From Mycobacterium sp. PSTR-4-N (lineage in GTDB: Bacteria > Actinomycetota > Actinomycetes > Mycobacteriales > Mycobacteriaceae), in contig NZ_JAKRFN010000004.1 of the NCBI RefSeq assembly GCF_022348085.1, forward strand, positions 62,001 through 126,000: a DNA stretch of 64,000 nt, written 5' to 3'. How positions within the stretch are numbered: the stretch's first letter is position 1; each line of letters begins with the position of its first letter. Shown piece after piece: positions 34,168 through 42,007 of this stretch. The translations under genes were made by a program, and so were the position numbers. The notes beneath the pieces were generated by a model. It searched no databases. It was not told the origin of the DNA and was given only the letters and a program-made list of their open reading frames with translations.

Positions 34168-35649
34168 TCAGCGCAGGGGGCGCAGCACGATCGGCATCCC
34201 GTCGAGGGGCACGGGCATGCCGCCGTAGTCGTAGCGCGGCGTGTACCCGGACTTGGGGAGCTCGAGACGGTACCGGGTGAGAAGCCGGTGCATGACGGTC
34301 TTGATCTCCAACTGTCCGAACACCATGCCGATACACTTGTGCGCACCGCCGCCGAACGGGGCGAACGCGTAGCGGTGCCGCTTGTGCTCGTTGCGGGGCT
34401 CCGAGAAGCGCGCCGGGTCGAACTTCTCCGGATCGGTCCACAGCTCGGGCAGCCGGTGATTGATCGACGGCCACGTCACCACGGGGGTGTCGGCGGGCAG
34501 GTAGAAGCCGAGCAGCTCGGTGTCGCGGACGGTCTGGCGGAAGTTGAACGGCAGCGGTGTCTGCATCCGCAGTGACTCGTTGACCACCAGATCGTAGGTC
34601 TCGAGCTTCTCCAGCGCCTCGATGTCGAGCGGGCCGTCACCGATGCGCTGCGACTCCTCGCGCAAGCGATCCTGCCACTCGGGGTTGGCAGCCAGGTGAT
34701 AGGCCATCGTGGTCATCGTCGAGGTGGACGTGTCGTGGGCCGCCATCATCAGGAAGATCATGTGGCTGACGATCTGATCGTCGGTGAAGCTGGCGCCGTC
34801 CTCGTCCTGCGAATGGCACAGCACGCTGAACATGTCGGTGCTCTCCGAGCGGCGCTTCTCACCGATGCGGCTCGTGAAGTAGCGCTCGAGGGTCTCGCGT
34901 GCCTTGATGCCGCGCCACCAGGTCAGCGGGGGCACCGGCTTGCGGACGATCGCATTGCCGGCGCGGGTGGTGGTGGTGAAGGCCTGGTTGATCGTCGTGA
35001 CCAGTTCGCGGTCGGTGCCGGCGGGGTGGCCCATGAAGACCTCCGACGCGATGTCGAGGGTGAGCTCCTTGATGGCGGGATAGAACAGGAAACGCGGGTC
35101 GTCGGCGACCCAGTCGTTGCTCAGTACGCGCGTGGCCACCGAGTCGACGTGGGGGACGTAGCCGGAGAGCCGGGTGCGGGTGAACGCCTCCTGCATGATG
35201 CGGCGGTGGAACAGGTGCTCGTCGAAGTCCAGCAGCATCAGCCCGCCGTCGAAGAACGGTCCGATGATGGGGTCCCAGGCCCGCTGGGAGAAGTCCTTGT
35301 TGCGGTTGGTGAACACGGCCTGGGTGGCATCGGGGCCGAGGGCCATCACCGCGGACAGCGCCGGGGATTGCGAGTAGAAGATCGGACCGTGCTTGCGGTA
35401 CTGCTCGACGATGAAATCCGGTCCGCCGCGGAACGTCTCGATCATGTGACCGATGATCGGCAGGCCGGAGTCGCCGGTGATGGCCTTCAGCCCGCTACCC
35501 GCCGGCGGCTCGGCGAAGACGAAGCGGTCCCATTCCTTGTTCTTGAGGCGTTTCTCGACAGCACCCATTCCCGGCATCGTCACGGGCGTGGGCTTCAGAC
35601 GTCGTTTGGCCTGGTCGATCCAGTATTCGGTGGCGCTGATCGTCGGCAT
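34168..35649 (-). CDS. cyp136: Cytochrome P450 of the CYP136 family
   Basis: A 493-residue P450, the length of M. tuberculosis CYP136 (Rv3059). The I-helix oxygen-activation motif AAHDTS, the K-helix ExxR (NESLR), and the heme-binding loop FGGGAHKCIG with the proximal cysteine are intact. Flanking genes (TetR, SDR, ligB, cstA) are the same as around Rv3059, which supports the family name. Its natural substrate and redox partner are unknown; no ferredoxin is encoded beside it. ATG 35649 with CAGGAGTGCC-like ribosome site. It is divergent from the TetR gene and probably repressed through the operator between them. Confidence 0.92.
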   Translation of the reverse strand: MPTISATEYWIDQAKRRLKPTPVTMPGMGAVEKRLKNKEWDRFVFAEPPAGSGLKAITGDSGLPIIGHMIETFRGGPDFIVEQYRKHGPIFYSQSPALSAVMALGPDATQAVFTNRNKDFSQRAWDPIIGPFFDGGLMLLDFDEHLFHRRIMQEAFTRTRLSGYVPHVDSVATRVLSNDWVADDPRFLFYPAIKELTLDIASEVFMGHPAGTDRELVTTINQAFTTTTRAGNAIVRKPVPPLTWWRGIKARETLERYFTSRIGEKRRSESTDMFSVLCHSQDEDGASFTDDQIVSHMIFLMMAAHDTSTSTMTTMAYHLAANPEWQDRLREESQRIGDGPLDIEALEKLETYDLVVNESLRMQTPLPFNFRQTVRDTELLGFYLPADTPVVTWPSINHRLPELWTDPEKFDPARFSEPRNEHKRHRYAFAPFGGGAHKCIGMVFGQLEIKTVMHRLLTRYRLELPKSGYTPRYDYGGMPVPLDGMPIVLRPLR

Positions 35650-35711
35650 CCTGGCACTCCTGAATGAGGGTGACTGTGGTCGATATCACTGCAGACCATC
35701 CTGTCGGACCC

Positions 35712-35729
35712 ACTTGACGGCTGTCAAGT
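35712..35729. promoter_or_regulatory. Perfect palindromic operator between cyp136 and tetR
   Basis: ACTTGAC-GGCT-GTCAAGT is a perfect 7-bp inverted repeat with a 4-nt centre, the size typical of TetR operators. It lies about midway in the 127-bp divergent region and its TTGACG half could act as a -35 element, so bound repressor would block transcription. Confidence 0.65.
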
Positions 35730-35776
35730 TTGGCGGAGTTTGTGTCCTGCGCATCGCGATGCCAAGGTTGTTGGCC

Positions 35777-36412
35777 ATGACCGCCGATCCTGTCAGCAGC
35801 GATCCCCGCCGAACTCGCGGTGACCGCCAGCGGGAGGCCATCATCTCCGCGGTGCGTCAGCTGCTGCAGGAACGGTCGTTCGCCGATCTGTCCGTCAGTA
35901 CGATCAGTGAGCGCGCCGGCGTGGCTCGGTCGGGCTTCTACTTCTACTTCGATTCCAAGTACGCCGTGCTCGCCGTGATCGTGGCCGAGGCGATGGCCGA
36001 ACTGGACCAGCTCACCCACGACTTCGCTCCGCGCGAGCCGGGGGAGTCGCCGTCGGCCTTCGCCAAGCGAATGGTCGGGTACGCCGCAGCGGTGTTCGCG
36101 TCGAACGACCCGATCATGAGTGCGTGCAACCTCGCCCGCAGCACCGACGCGCAGATCCGCGAGATCATGGACGACTTCCAGGACACCGTCGTCAACAAGA
36201 TCGTCGGACTGGTCGAACAGGATGCGGGGCGGCGGCCCGTGTCCGACGATCTGACCGCGCTGGTGCGGACGTTGGTCGCCGTCACTTCGATGACGCTCGC
36301 TCGCGACAGTGCTTTCGTCGGACGCGACACGGAGCCGGGCCGCGCTGTGGAGATCGCCGAGCGGTTGTGGCGTCACGGACTGTGGGGCGGAGACGACCTG
36401 TCGGATCGGTGA
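35777..36412 (+). CDS. TetR-family regulator (Rv3058c-like)
   Basis: A 211-residue TetR protein. The N-terminal HTH contains REAIISAVRQLLQER and ISERAGVARSGFYFYFDSK, the standard TetR recognition helix followed by the F-Y-x-x-F-x-S-K turn. The C-terminal ligand domain is helical. It is divergent from cyp136 and 28 bp upstream of the SDR gene, the arrangement seen at Rv3057c-Rv3059. It likely represses cyp136 and itself via 35712-35729. ATG 35777 is preferred; ATG 35759 would add six residues. Confidence 0.88.
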   Translation: MTADPVSSDPRRTRGDRQREAIISAVRQLLQERSFADLSVSTISERAGVARSGFYFYFDSKYAVLAVIVAEAMAELDQLTHDFAPREPGESPSAFAKRMVGYAAAVFASNDPIMSACNLARSTDAQIREIMDDFQDTVVNKIVGLVEQDAGRRPVSDDLTALVRTLVAVTSMTLARDSAFVGRDTEPGRAVEIAERLWRHGLWGGDDLSDR

Positions 36413-36427
36413 GGCCGACTCCGCCGG

Positions 36428-36433
36428 TAAGGT
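36428..36433 (+). promoter_or_regulatory. -10 element of the SDR gene (leaderless)
   Basis: TAAGGT fits TANNNT and ends 7 nt before ATG 36441, giving the SDR its own leaderless promoter within the tetR-SDR gap. Confidence 0.45.
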
Positions 36434-36440
36434 CCGTGCC

Positions 36441-37304
36441 ATGGGATTCGGCGACGGTTTTGCCGGCAAGCGGTGCCTGCTCACCGGTGCGGCGAGCGGA
36501 ATCGGACGCGCAACCGCACTGAAACTGGCCGCCCAGGGCGCCGAGCTCTACCTCACCGACCGCAATGCCGACGGATTGGCCGCCACCGTCTCCGATGCCC
36601 GGGCGCTGGGTGCGGTCGTCGCGGCGCACCGCGCGCTCGACATCACCGACCTCGACGCGGTCACGGCGTTCGCCACCGACATCCACACCGCGCACGGCGC
36701 CATGGACGTCGTGATGAACATCGCGGGTGTATCCGCGTGGGGCACTGTCAGTAAGCTCACCCATCAGCACTGGAAGTCGATGATCGACGTCAACCTGATG
36801 GGGCCGATCCACGTCATCGAGACATTCGTGCCGCCGATGGTGGCGGCCGGGCGCGGTGGCCACCTCGTCAACGTCTCGTCGGCGGCCGGTCTGGTGGCCC
36901 TGCCGTGGCACGCGGCGTACTCGGCCAGCAAGTACGGCTTGCGCGGCCTGTCCGAGGTGCTTCGCTTCGACCTGGCGCGCCACCGTATCGGTGTGTCCGT
37001 GGTGGTGCCCGGCGCCGTGAAAACCCCTCTGGTGCAGTCGGTTCAGATCGTCGGCGTGGACCGTGAGGATCCGCGGGTGCAGTGGTGGACAGACCGCTTC
37101 GGCGGGCATGCGGTGTCACCGGAGAAGGCGGCCGACAAGATCCTGCGAGGCGTGGTGCGCAACCAGTACCTGATCTACACGTCGGTGGACATCCGCGCGC
37201 TGTACTTCGCCAAGCGATTCTTCTTCGGTCCGTACGCGTTTGCGATGACACGGGTGAACGTGCTGTTCACCCGGGCGCTGCGGCCGCCGGCCCGGCGCCG
37301 CTGA
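36441..37304 (+). CDS. Short-chain dehydrogenase (Rv3057c-like)
   Basis: A 287-residue classical SDR. It has TGAASGIG (res. about 14-21), NIAG (instead of NNAG), the catalytic Ser in VNVSSAAG and the YSASK pair. The acidic TDRNAD after strand 2 suggests NAD(H) use. The C-terminal 40 residues contain an aromatic stretch (YFAKRFFFGPYAFAM) that may associate with membrane or bind a lipid substrate. Gene order with TetR and CYP136 implies that it oxidises the alcohol made by the P450 (inference). It converges on the ATPase gene with only 3 bp between stops. Confidence 0.88.
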   Translation: MGFGDGFAGKRCLLTGAASGIGRATALKLAAQGAELYLTDRNADGLAATVSDARALGAVVAAHRALDITDLDAVTAFATDIHTAHGAMDVVMNIAGVSAWGTVSKLTHQHWKSMIDVNLMGPIHVIETFVPPMVAAGRGGHLVNVSSAAGLVALPWHAAYSASKYGLRGLSEVLRFDLARHRIGVSVVVPGAVKTPLVQSVQIVGVDREDPRVQWWTDRFGGHAVSPEKAADKILRGVVRNQYLIYTSVDIRALYFAKRFFFGPYAFAMTRVNVLFTRALRPPARRR

Positions 37305-37307
37305 GCC

Positions 37308-38471
37308 TCAGCGGCGCCCCCAGTCCCACGGCGGAGTGGTCAGCAGGTCCTGGCCGTCGATCGTGGTCTCGCCCCAGTCCTTCACGAGTTCTATTTCGGT
37401 GGTCTCGTCTTCGCCGACCGACGCCGCGGCGAGCCGCTCTCGAAGTGCTGCGGAATGGGTCACGACGATCACCTGGGTCGTCGCGGCGGCTGCGCAGATC
37501 AAATCGGCAAGCGGGGGGAGCAGGTCGGGGTGCAGTGAGGTCTCGGGTTCGTTGAGCACCATCAGCGACGGCGGCTGCGGACTCAACAGCGCAGCTGTCC
37601 AGAGAAGGAAACGCAGTGTTCCATCGGAGATCTCGGCGCTGCGCAGCGGCCGGAGCATGCCGCGTTGGTGCACACGGAGGTCGAACAGTCCGTCGGTGAC
37701 CGATACCGAGACCGTCGCGCCGTCGAACGCGGCGGCGACGGCGTGATCGAGGTCGTCGACGCCGGTCTCCGCGATCGTCTGTATCGCCGCTGCCAGATCC
37801 GAGCCGTCATCGGCGAGGACGGGGGTGCGTGTTCCCACGTGGGGCCGCCGTGCGGGGGCGTTGGCGTCGGCGCGGAAACCGTCGTAGAACCGCCAGTCCC
37901 GCAGCCGTTCCCGAACCATGACGAGTTCGGGTGCGGCGCCGGCCCATTCGGCGAGCACGCTACGGTGCGCGGGCAGGTTACGCGACAGTTCGTCGAAGCC
38001 GCGACTGTCGTCGGAGGCGACCTCGACCATCCCTCGCACGCGACGCACCAGTGTCGTGGTCGGGCGGGCGACCGGGCCGGCGAAGACCAACTCGCGTTTG
38101 ATCTCCGGGTCGCGGGTGAACGCCGAATCGACCGCCTGGGGCAGGCCGAAATCCACCAGGTAGCCGAAATCATCGGCGGCATAACCCAGTTCGATGGACA
38201 CCGAGCGGGTGCGCGGCCCACCCTGGGCGGCGCCGGTGCGTCGCGCGCCGGCGAGATGTTCAGGCCCGGCCCACAGCGCCGATTCGACGCCGCCCTCCCG
38301 GGCGAAGGAGCCGATCACCTCGCCGCGACCACAGTCGGCCAGCAGACGCAGCGCCCGGTAGAGCGAGGACTTGCCGGTGCCGTTGGCGCCCGTGACGACG
38401 GTCAGCCGACGCAGGGGCAGTACGAGATCTCGAAGTGAGCGGTATCCGCGAACCGCGACGGTCTGCAACAT
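37308..38471 (-). CDS. AAA/SMC-like ATPase (COG4637 type)
   Basis: A 387-residue ABC-type/SMC-like ATPase without transmembrane parts. Walker A is GANGTGKSSLYRAL (about 29-42), the signature region is SDGTLRFLLWTAAL, Walker B is LMVLNEPETSLHP and the H-loop histidine is in VVTHSAAL. The split N- and C-terminal halves resemble OLD/RecF-like predicted ATPases, which often act on DNA. It lies 11 bp downstream of dinB and is probably co-transcribed with it, suggesting a DNA repair or damage-tolerance role (inference). ATG 38471 is the natural start of the beta strand MLQTVAVRGYRSL. Confidence 0.85.
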   Translation of the reverse strand: MLQTVAVRGYRSLRDLVLPLRRLTVVTGANGTGKSSLYRALRLLADCGRGEVIGSFAREGGVESALWAGPEHLAGARRTGAAQGGPRTRSVSIELGYAADDFGYLVDFGLPQAVDSAFTRDPEIKRELVFAGPVARPTTTLVRRVRGMVEVASDDSRGFDELSRNLPAHRSVLAEWAGAAPELVMVRERLRDWRFYDGFRADANAPARRPHVGTRTPVLADDGSDLAAAIQTIAETGVDDLDHAVAAAFDGATVSVSVTDGLFDLRVHQRGMLRPLRSAEISDGTLRFLLWTAALLSPQPPSLMVLNEPETSLHPDLLPPLADLICAAAATTQVIVVTHSAALRERLAAASVGEDETTEIELVKDWGETTIDGQDLLTTPPWDWGRR

Positions 38472-38482
38472 CGGAACCGACG

Positions 38483-39568
38483 CTAGTTCCCGGCACCGAC
38501 AGGGGCTCCGCCGGTTGCCATGTCGCTCATCGACAGCTCCAGGCGGACGCCGAGGAGTCGCACCGGGCGCTCGAGGTCGAAGTCGCCCAGTAGGGCCAGC
38601 GCGGTGGCGACCACGGTGTCGGAGTCGACGGTCGGTGCCGGCAGCGTGCGGATCTTGGTGCGGGTGTAGAACGTCGCGGTCCGCACCGTCACCGCCACCC
38701 GGATCACCACCCGCTGTTGCTCGACGATCTCGGCCAGCGTCTGCTGCGCGAGGTCGGTGATCGCGGCGGCCATGTCGGACCGATCGGTGAGGTCCTCGGA
38801 GAAGGTGACGACATGACTGCGGGAGCGCGGTATCCACGGGGCGGCACTGACCGTCGTGTCGCCACCGCCTTTGGCCAGGAGCAGGATCCACAGGCCGGTG
38901 GTCGGGCCGAAGGTCGCGGTCAGAACCTGGGCGTCGGTCGCCGCCAGCTCGGCGACAGTCGTGATGTCCATCGCAGCAAGCTTTTTGGCCGTCTTGGGAC
39001 CGATGCCCCACAGCGCGTCGACGGGTCGGTCGCCCATCGTCGCCATCCAGTTCTCGTCGGTGAGTGCCGCGATCCCGCCGGGCTTGCCGAAGCCGGTGGC
39101 CACCTTGGCTCGCTGCTTGTTGTCGCTGATGCCGACCGAACACGTCAGCCCGGTCTCGGCGGCGATCGTCTCCTGGATGCGTCGGGCCAGCGCGAACGGG
39201 TCGGCCTGCCCTGCGTCGACGTAGGCCTCGTCCCAACCCCACACCTCGACAGGGAGGCCGAGATCGCGAAGCGCGGTCATCAGCCGCTCGGAGGCGGCGT
39301 CGTAGGCATCGGGATCGGACGGCAGGAACGTGGCCCCGGGGCAGCGTCGCGCCGCCACCCGCAGCGGCATCCCCGCGCGCACGCCGTGCGCGCGCGCCTC
39401 GTACGACGCGCAGGTGACCACCTTGCGGGCCTCTGTCGGATCGCCGTTGCCCCCGACGATGACGGGCAGCCCGACCAGGTCGGGGCGGCGCTGCAGTTCG
39501 ACCGAGGCGAGGAACTGGTCGGCGTCCACGTGCAGAATCCACCCACCGGATCGTCCCCGGACGGTCAT
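38483..39568 (-). CDS. dinP: Y-family DNA polymerase DinB2/DinP (leucine steric gate)
   Basis: A 361-residue DinB-type polymerase similar to M. tuberculosis DinP (Rv3056). The catalytic acidic residues appear in HVDADQFLASVE (13-24) and WGWDEAYVD. The steric-gate position that excludes ribonucleotides is Leu20 rather than Phe or Tyr, a feature reported for mycobacterial DinB2, which readily inserts rNTPs. The helix-hairpin-helix WGIGPKTAKKL and the little-finger domain follow. The C-terminus lacks an obvious QxxLF beta-clamp motif, as known for DinP. ATG 39568 overlaps the TetR stop (ATGA). Confidence 0.92.
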   Translation of the reverse strand: MTVRGRSGGWILHVDADQFLASVELQRRPDLVGLPVIVGGNGDPTEARKVVTCASYEARAHGVRAGMPLRVAARRCPGATFLPSDPDAYDAASERLMTALRDLGLPVEVWGWDEAYVDAGQADPFALARRIQETIAAETGLTCSVGISDNKQRAKVATGFGKPGGIAALTDENWMATMGDRPVDALWGIGPKTAKKLAAMDITTVAELAATDAQVLTATFGPTTGLWILLLAKGGGDTTVSAAPWIPRSRSHVVTFSEDLTDRSDMAAAITDLAQQTLAEIVEQQRVVIRVAVTVRTATFYTRTKIRTLPAPTVDSDTVVATALALLGDFDLERPVRLLGVRLELSMSDMATGGAPVGAGN

Positions 39569-40173
39569 GTCCCGCAGATCTTGCGGGCCAGCGTCTCCCA
39601 TGAGTCGCCCAGCTGGTCCAGCGTGCGGCCACGGTCGGTGGTTTCGTGGCGGACGTAATCGGCGTCGAGGAGTGCCAGCAGCGCGGTGGCCTGGGCGTCG
39701 AGGTCACCGGTGGTGCCGGCCTCCTCGAGCAGTACGCGGACGTGGCGATGGTGCAACATCATCGGCGCGTTGAAGCGCATCTGGGGGTCCCGGCCGACGT
39801 CGGAGAGCAGGGCGTGGTGGCTGTTGACGAAGCACAGCCGTTCGCGGCCGTAGGCGATCAACCGGTCCAGCGGGGCGGCGCCGGGACCCAGCGGCGGCGG
39901 ACCGAACAGGATGGCCTGCTGCTGGGCCTTCTCGTCCTCGTCGAGCAGCACGATCATCAATCCGGCGCGACTGCCGAACCGGCGGAACAGCGTCCCCTTT
40001 CCGACGCCGGCGGCCGCGGCGATGTCGTCGGTGGTGACGGCCTCGGCGCCGTGCTGGGCCACCAGGCGACGTGCAGCATCCAGCAGCAACGCGCGGTTCC
40101 GCGCGGCGTCACCCCGCTCAGGGGGGCCGGAATCGCTGACCGACAGCGTCGTCAGCCCATCAGAGCCGCTCAC
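39565..40173 (-). CDS. TetR-family regulator upstream of dinB (Rv3055-like)
   Basis: A 202-residue TetR protein. The HTH is seen as RNRALLLDAARRLVAQHGAEAVTTDDIA then AAAGVGKGTLFRRFGSRAGL. The ligand domain has a histidine-rich helix (MMLHHRHVRVLL). It is the first gene of a TetR-dinB-ATPase operon and divergent from an FMN reductase; a 22-bp palindrome in the shared promoter is its likely operator. A repressor in front of a DNA polymerase gene suggests induction by a small molecule rather than only by DNA damage (inference). Confidence 0.88.
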   Translation of the reverse strand: MSGSDGLTTLSVSDSGPPERGDAARNRALLLDAARRLVAQHGAEAVTTDDIAAAAGVGKGTLFRRFGSRAGLMIVLLDEDEKAQQQAILFGPPPLGPGAAPLDRLIAYGRERLCFVNSHHALLSDVGRDPQMRFNAPMMLHHRHVRVLLEEAGTTGDLDAQATALLALLDADYVRHETTDRGRTLDQLGDSWETLARKICGT

Positions 40174-40198
40174 CTGGCAACTCTAACTCAGCGGGAAT

Positions 40199-40224
40199 TA
40201 ATCGGACCGTGGTCCGGTTACACT
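40199..40224. promoter_or_regulatory. 22-bp TetR operator overlapping the FMN reductase promoter
   Basis: TAA-t-CGGACC-gt-GGTCCG-g-TTA (40199-40220) is symmetric at all but the two marked inner positions and the 2-nt centre. TACACT (40219-40224) is a TANNNT -10 hexamer for the rightward gene and overlaps the operator end. The position predicts repression of both divergent genes by the TetR protein encoded at 39565-40173. Confidence 0.65.
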
Positions 40225-40271
40225 GCGCAAGTATCGAGGTCGACGATCACCGAGAACTCAAAGGAGATGAC

Positions 40272-40838
40272 ATGGCGCCGAGCACGGTTCTGGTCCTGGT
40301 GGGCAGCTTGCGGAAGGAGTCGATCAACCGGCAGCTGGCCGATCTGGCGGCCGAGACGGCACCCGAGGGGGTCACGCTGCAGCGGTTCGATCGTCTCGGC
40401 GAGCTGCCGTTCTACAACGAGGACATCGACAGTGCATCGGAGCCTGAGTCGGTGCCGGTGCCGGTGCCGGAGCCGGTCGCGGCGCTGCGGGAGGCGGCGG
40501 CCGGTGCGGACGCGGCACTGGTCGTCACCCCCGAGTACAACGGGAGCATCCCGGGCGTGCTCAAGAACGCGATCGACTGGCTGTCGCGGCCGTACGGCAA
40601 CGGCGCCCTCAAGGACAAGCCGGTCGCTGTCATCGGTGCCGCTCTGGGCCAGTACGGGGGCGTGTGGGCCCACGACGAGACGCGCAAGTCGTTCGGGATC
40701 GCCGGGCCGCGCGTCGTGGAGGATCTCGAATTGTCGCTGCCCGCGGCGTCGCTCGACGGCAAGCATCCGCGGGAGAGTGCAGAGGTCGTGGCCAAATTGC
40801 GCGACATCGTCGGCAAGCTGGTCGCCGAGATCGGCTGA
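40272..40838 (+). CDS. NADPH-dependent FMN reductase (Rv3054c-like)
   Basis: A 188-residue flavodoxin-fold reductase. The FMN-phosphate loop is GSLRKESINRQ (near residues 11-21) and the second conserved segment is TPEYNGSIPGVLKNAIDW, both typical of NADPH:FMN/quinone or azo reductases. AAGGAGATG upstream of ATG 40272 is a strong ribosome site. A short proline-valine rich loop (SVPVPVPEPV) is inserted between them. It is probably controlled by the divergent TetR protein and may detoxify quinones. A very strong terminator follows. Confidence 0.9.
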   Translation: MAPSTVLVLVGSLRKESINRQLADLAAETAPEGVTLQRFDRLGELPFYNEDIDSASEPESVPVPVPEPVAALREAAAGADAALVVTPEYNGSIPGVLKNAIDWLSRPYGNGALKDKPVAVIGAALGQYGGVWAHDETRKSFGIAGPRVVEDLELSLPAASLDGKHPRESAEVVAKLRDIVGKLVAEIG

Positions 40839-40850
40839 GTCACACGTCAC

Positions 40851-40895
40851 CGACGCCGCCCGGCTTTGCTCCCTATGCAAAGCCGGGCGGCGTCG
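40851..40895 (+). terminator. Strong intrinsic terminator after the FMN reductase gene
   Basis: CGACGCCGCCCGGCTTTG (40851-40868) and CAAAGCCGGGCGGCGTCG (40878-40895) form a perfect 18-bp stem with a 9-nt loop, followed by TTT. It isolates the nrdHIE promoter region from upstream transcription. Confidence 0.85.
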
Positions 40896-41055
40896 TTTGC
40901 TGAAGTGTCGTCGGCCTTGCTCCGGAAATGCCGGTGTTGTCGGTGGGTGCTGGTAGACCTGTCGCATGGATGCGCTAGGCCCTTCATGTGATCTGCGACA
41001 CGCCAGAATCGCCGCGACACACCGCGGTGACCAGGCAAAATTCCAAACGTGTTAT

Positions 41056-41103
41056 TACGATCATCTTGTGTGTGCTCTACTAACGAGGCACAACATCTAG
41101 TGC
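41056..41103 (+). promoter_or_regulatory. Pair of NrdR-like boxes upstream of nrdHIE
   Basis: Box 1 (41056-41071, TACGATCATCTTGTGT) and box 2 (41088-41103, GCACAACATCTAGTGC) resemble the NrdR consensus acaCwAtATaTwGtgt; box 2 is the better match, box 1 is good only in its right half. Their starts are 32 bp apart, three helical turns, which is the standard spacing for NrdR pairs. NrdR represses ribonucleotide reductase genes when dATP is high. TAGGGT at 41106-41111 is a possible -10. Confidence 0.6.
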
Positions 41104-41149
41104 CCTAGGGTGGAGAGCGACGAGAGACGCGATCTGCGCTCGGCGGGGT

Positions 41150-41196
41150 TCCGGGGGGAAGTTCCCCTCCCGGATCGACGTTGAGACCAGGGAGGG
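41150..41196 (+). promoter_or_regulatory. Mutually exclusive hairpins in the nrdH 5' leader
   Basis: TCCGGGGGGAA (41150-41160) can pair with TTCCCCTCCCGGA (41162-41174). The same CCCTCCC (41165-41171) can instead pair perfectly with GGGAGGG (41190-41196). The leader between the likely -10 (41106-41111) and ATG 41279 is long for this genome, so a structural switch is possible. Pairing is seen by eye only. Confidence 0.35.
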
Positions 41197-41278
41197 TGAA
41201 TCGCCCGGCCGGCTGGGGTGCGTAGTGACCAGGAAAACGCCCGTTGTTGATGAAAACTTTCGCTGAGGGAGCCCGCAA

Positions 41279-41521
41279 ATGACTGTCACCGTGTACACCA
41301 AGCCGGCTTGTGTGCAGTGCAACGCCACGTACAAGGCACTCGACAAGGCGGGCGTGGCCTACGACGTGGTCGACATCAGCGTGGATTCGGAAGCGCGGGA
41401 CTATGTGATGGCCCTCGGCTACCTGCAGGCGCCGGTCGTCGTGGCCGGTAACGACCACTGGTCGGGGTTCCGTCCCGACCGCATCAAGGCGCTCGCCGGC
41501 GCATCCGCCGTCACCGCCTAG
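41279..41521 (+). CDS. nrdH: Glutaredoxin-like NrdH-redoxin
   Basis: An 80-residue thioredoxin-fold protein with active site Cys11-Val-Gln-Cys14 (KPACVQCNATYKAL) and the NrdH signature WSGFRPDRIKAL near the C-terminus. It reduces the class Ib ribonucleotide reductase NrdE. It starts the nrdHIE operon; nrdI follows after 39 bp. AGGGAG upstream of ATG 41279 is its ribosome site. Regulation by NrdR is likely from the two boxes upstream. Confidence 0.97.
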   Translation: MTVTVYTKPACVQCNATYKALDKAGVAYDVVDISVDSEARDYVMALGYLQAPVVVAGNDHWSGFRPDRIKALAGASAVTA

Positions 41522-41560
41522 AGACCCCTGTCCGACGAATCGACCGAGAGGAGCAGAGGC

Positions 41561-42007
41561 GTGAGCAACCTCGTCTACTTCTCGAGCGTGTCGGAGAACA
41601 CGCATCGGTTCGTGCAGAAGCTGGAACTGCCCGCCATCCGGATCCCTCTCAAGGAGCGCATCCAGGTCGACGAGCCGTACGTGCTGGTCTTGCCCACCTA
41701 TGGCGGCGGGCACGCCAACGGCCCCGATCCCGATTGCGGGGGATACGTCCCCAAACAGGTGATCGCTTTTCTCAACAACGAACACAACCGGTCGTTGATC
41801 CGCGGCGTCATCGCCGCGGGTAACACCAATTTCGGCGCCGAATTCGGTTACGCCGGGGTCGTCGTCTCACGTAAGTGCGGCGTCCCGTTTCTCTACAGGT
41901 TCGAACTCATGGGGACGACGGACGATGTGTTCGCCGTTCGCGCAGGATTACAAGACTTCTGGAAGGACCAGACGTGCCACCAACCGTCACAGCTGCAGAA
42001 CCTGTAA
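41561..42007 (+). CDS. nrdI: NrdI flavodoxin-like assembly factor
   Basis: A 148-residue flavodoxin-like protein. The FMN loop is seen as [12 protein letters not shown] (res. about 6-17), followed by [12 protein letters not shown] and [15 protein letters not shown], all characteristic of NrdI. It supplies the oxidant for assembly of the dimanganese-tyrosyl cofactor in NrdF. GAGAGGAGCAGAG precedes the GTG start. Its 3' end overlaps the nrdE start by 34 nt. Confidence 0.97.
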   Translation: MSNLVYFSSVSENTHRFVQKLELPAIRIPLKERIQVDEPYVLVLPTYGGGHANGPDPDCGGYVPKQVIAFLNNEHNRSLIRGVIAAGNTNFGAEFGYAGVVVSRKCGVPFLYRFELMGTTDDVFAVRAGLQDFWKDQTCHQPSQLQNL

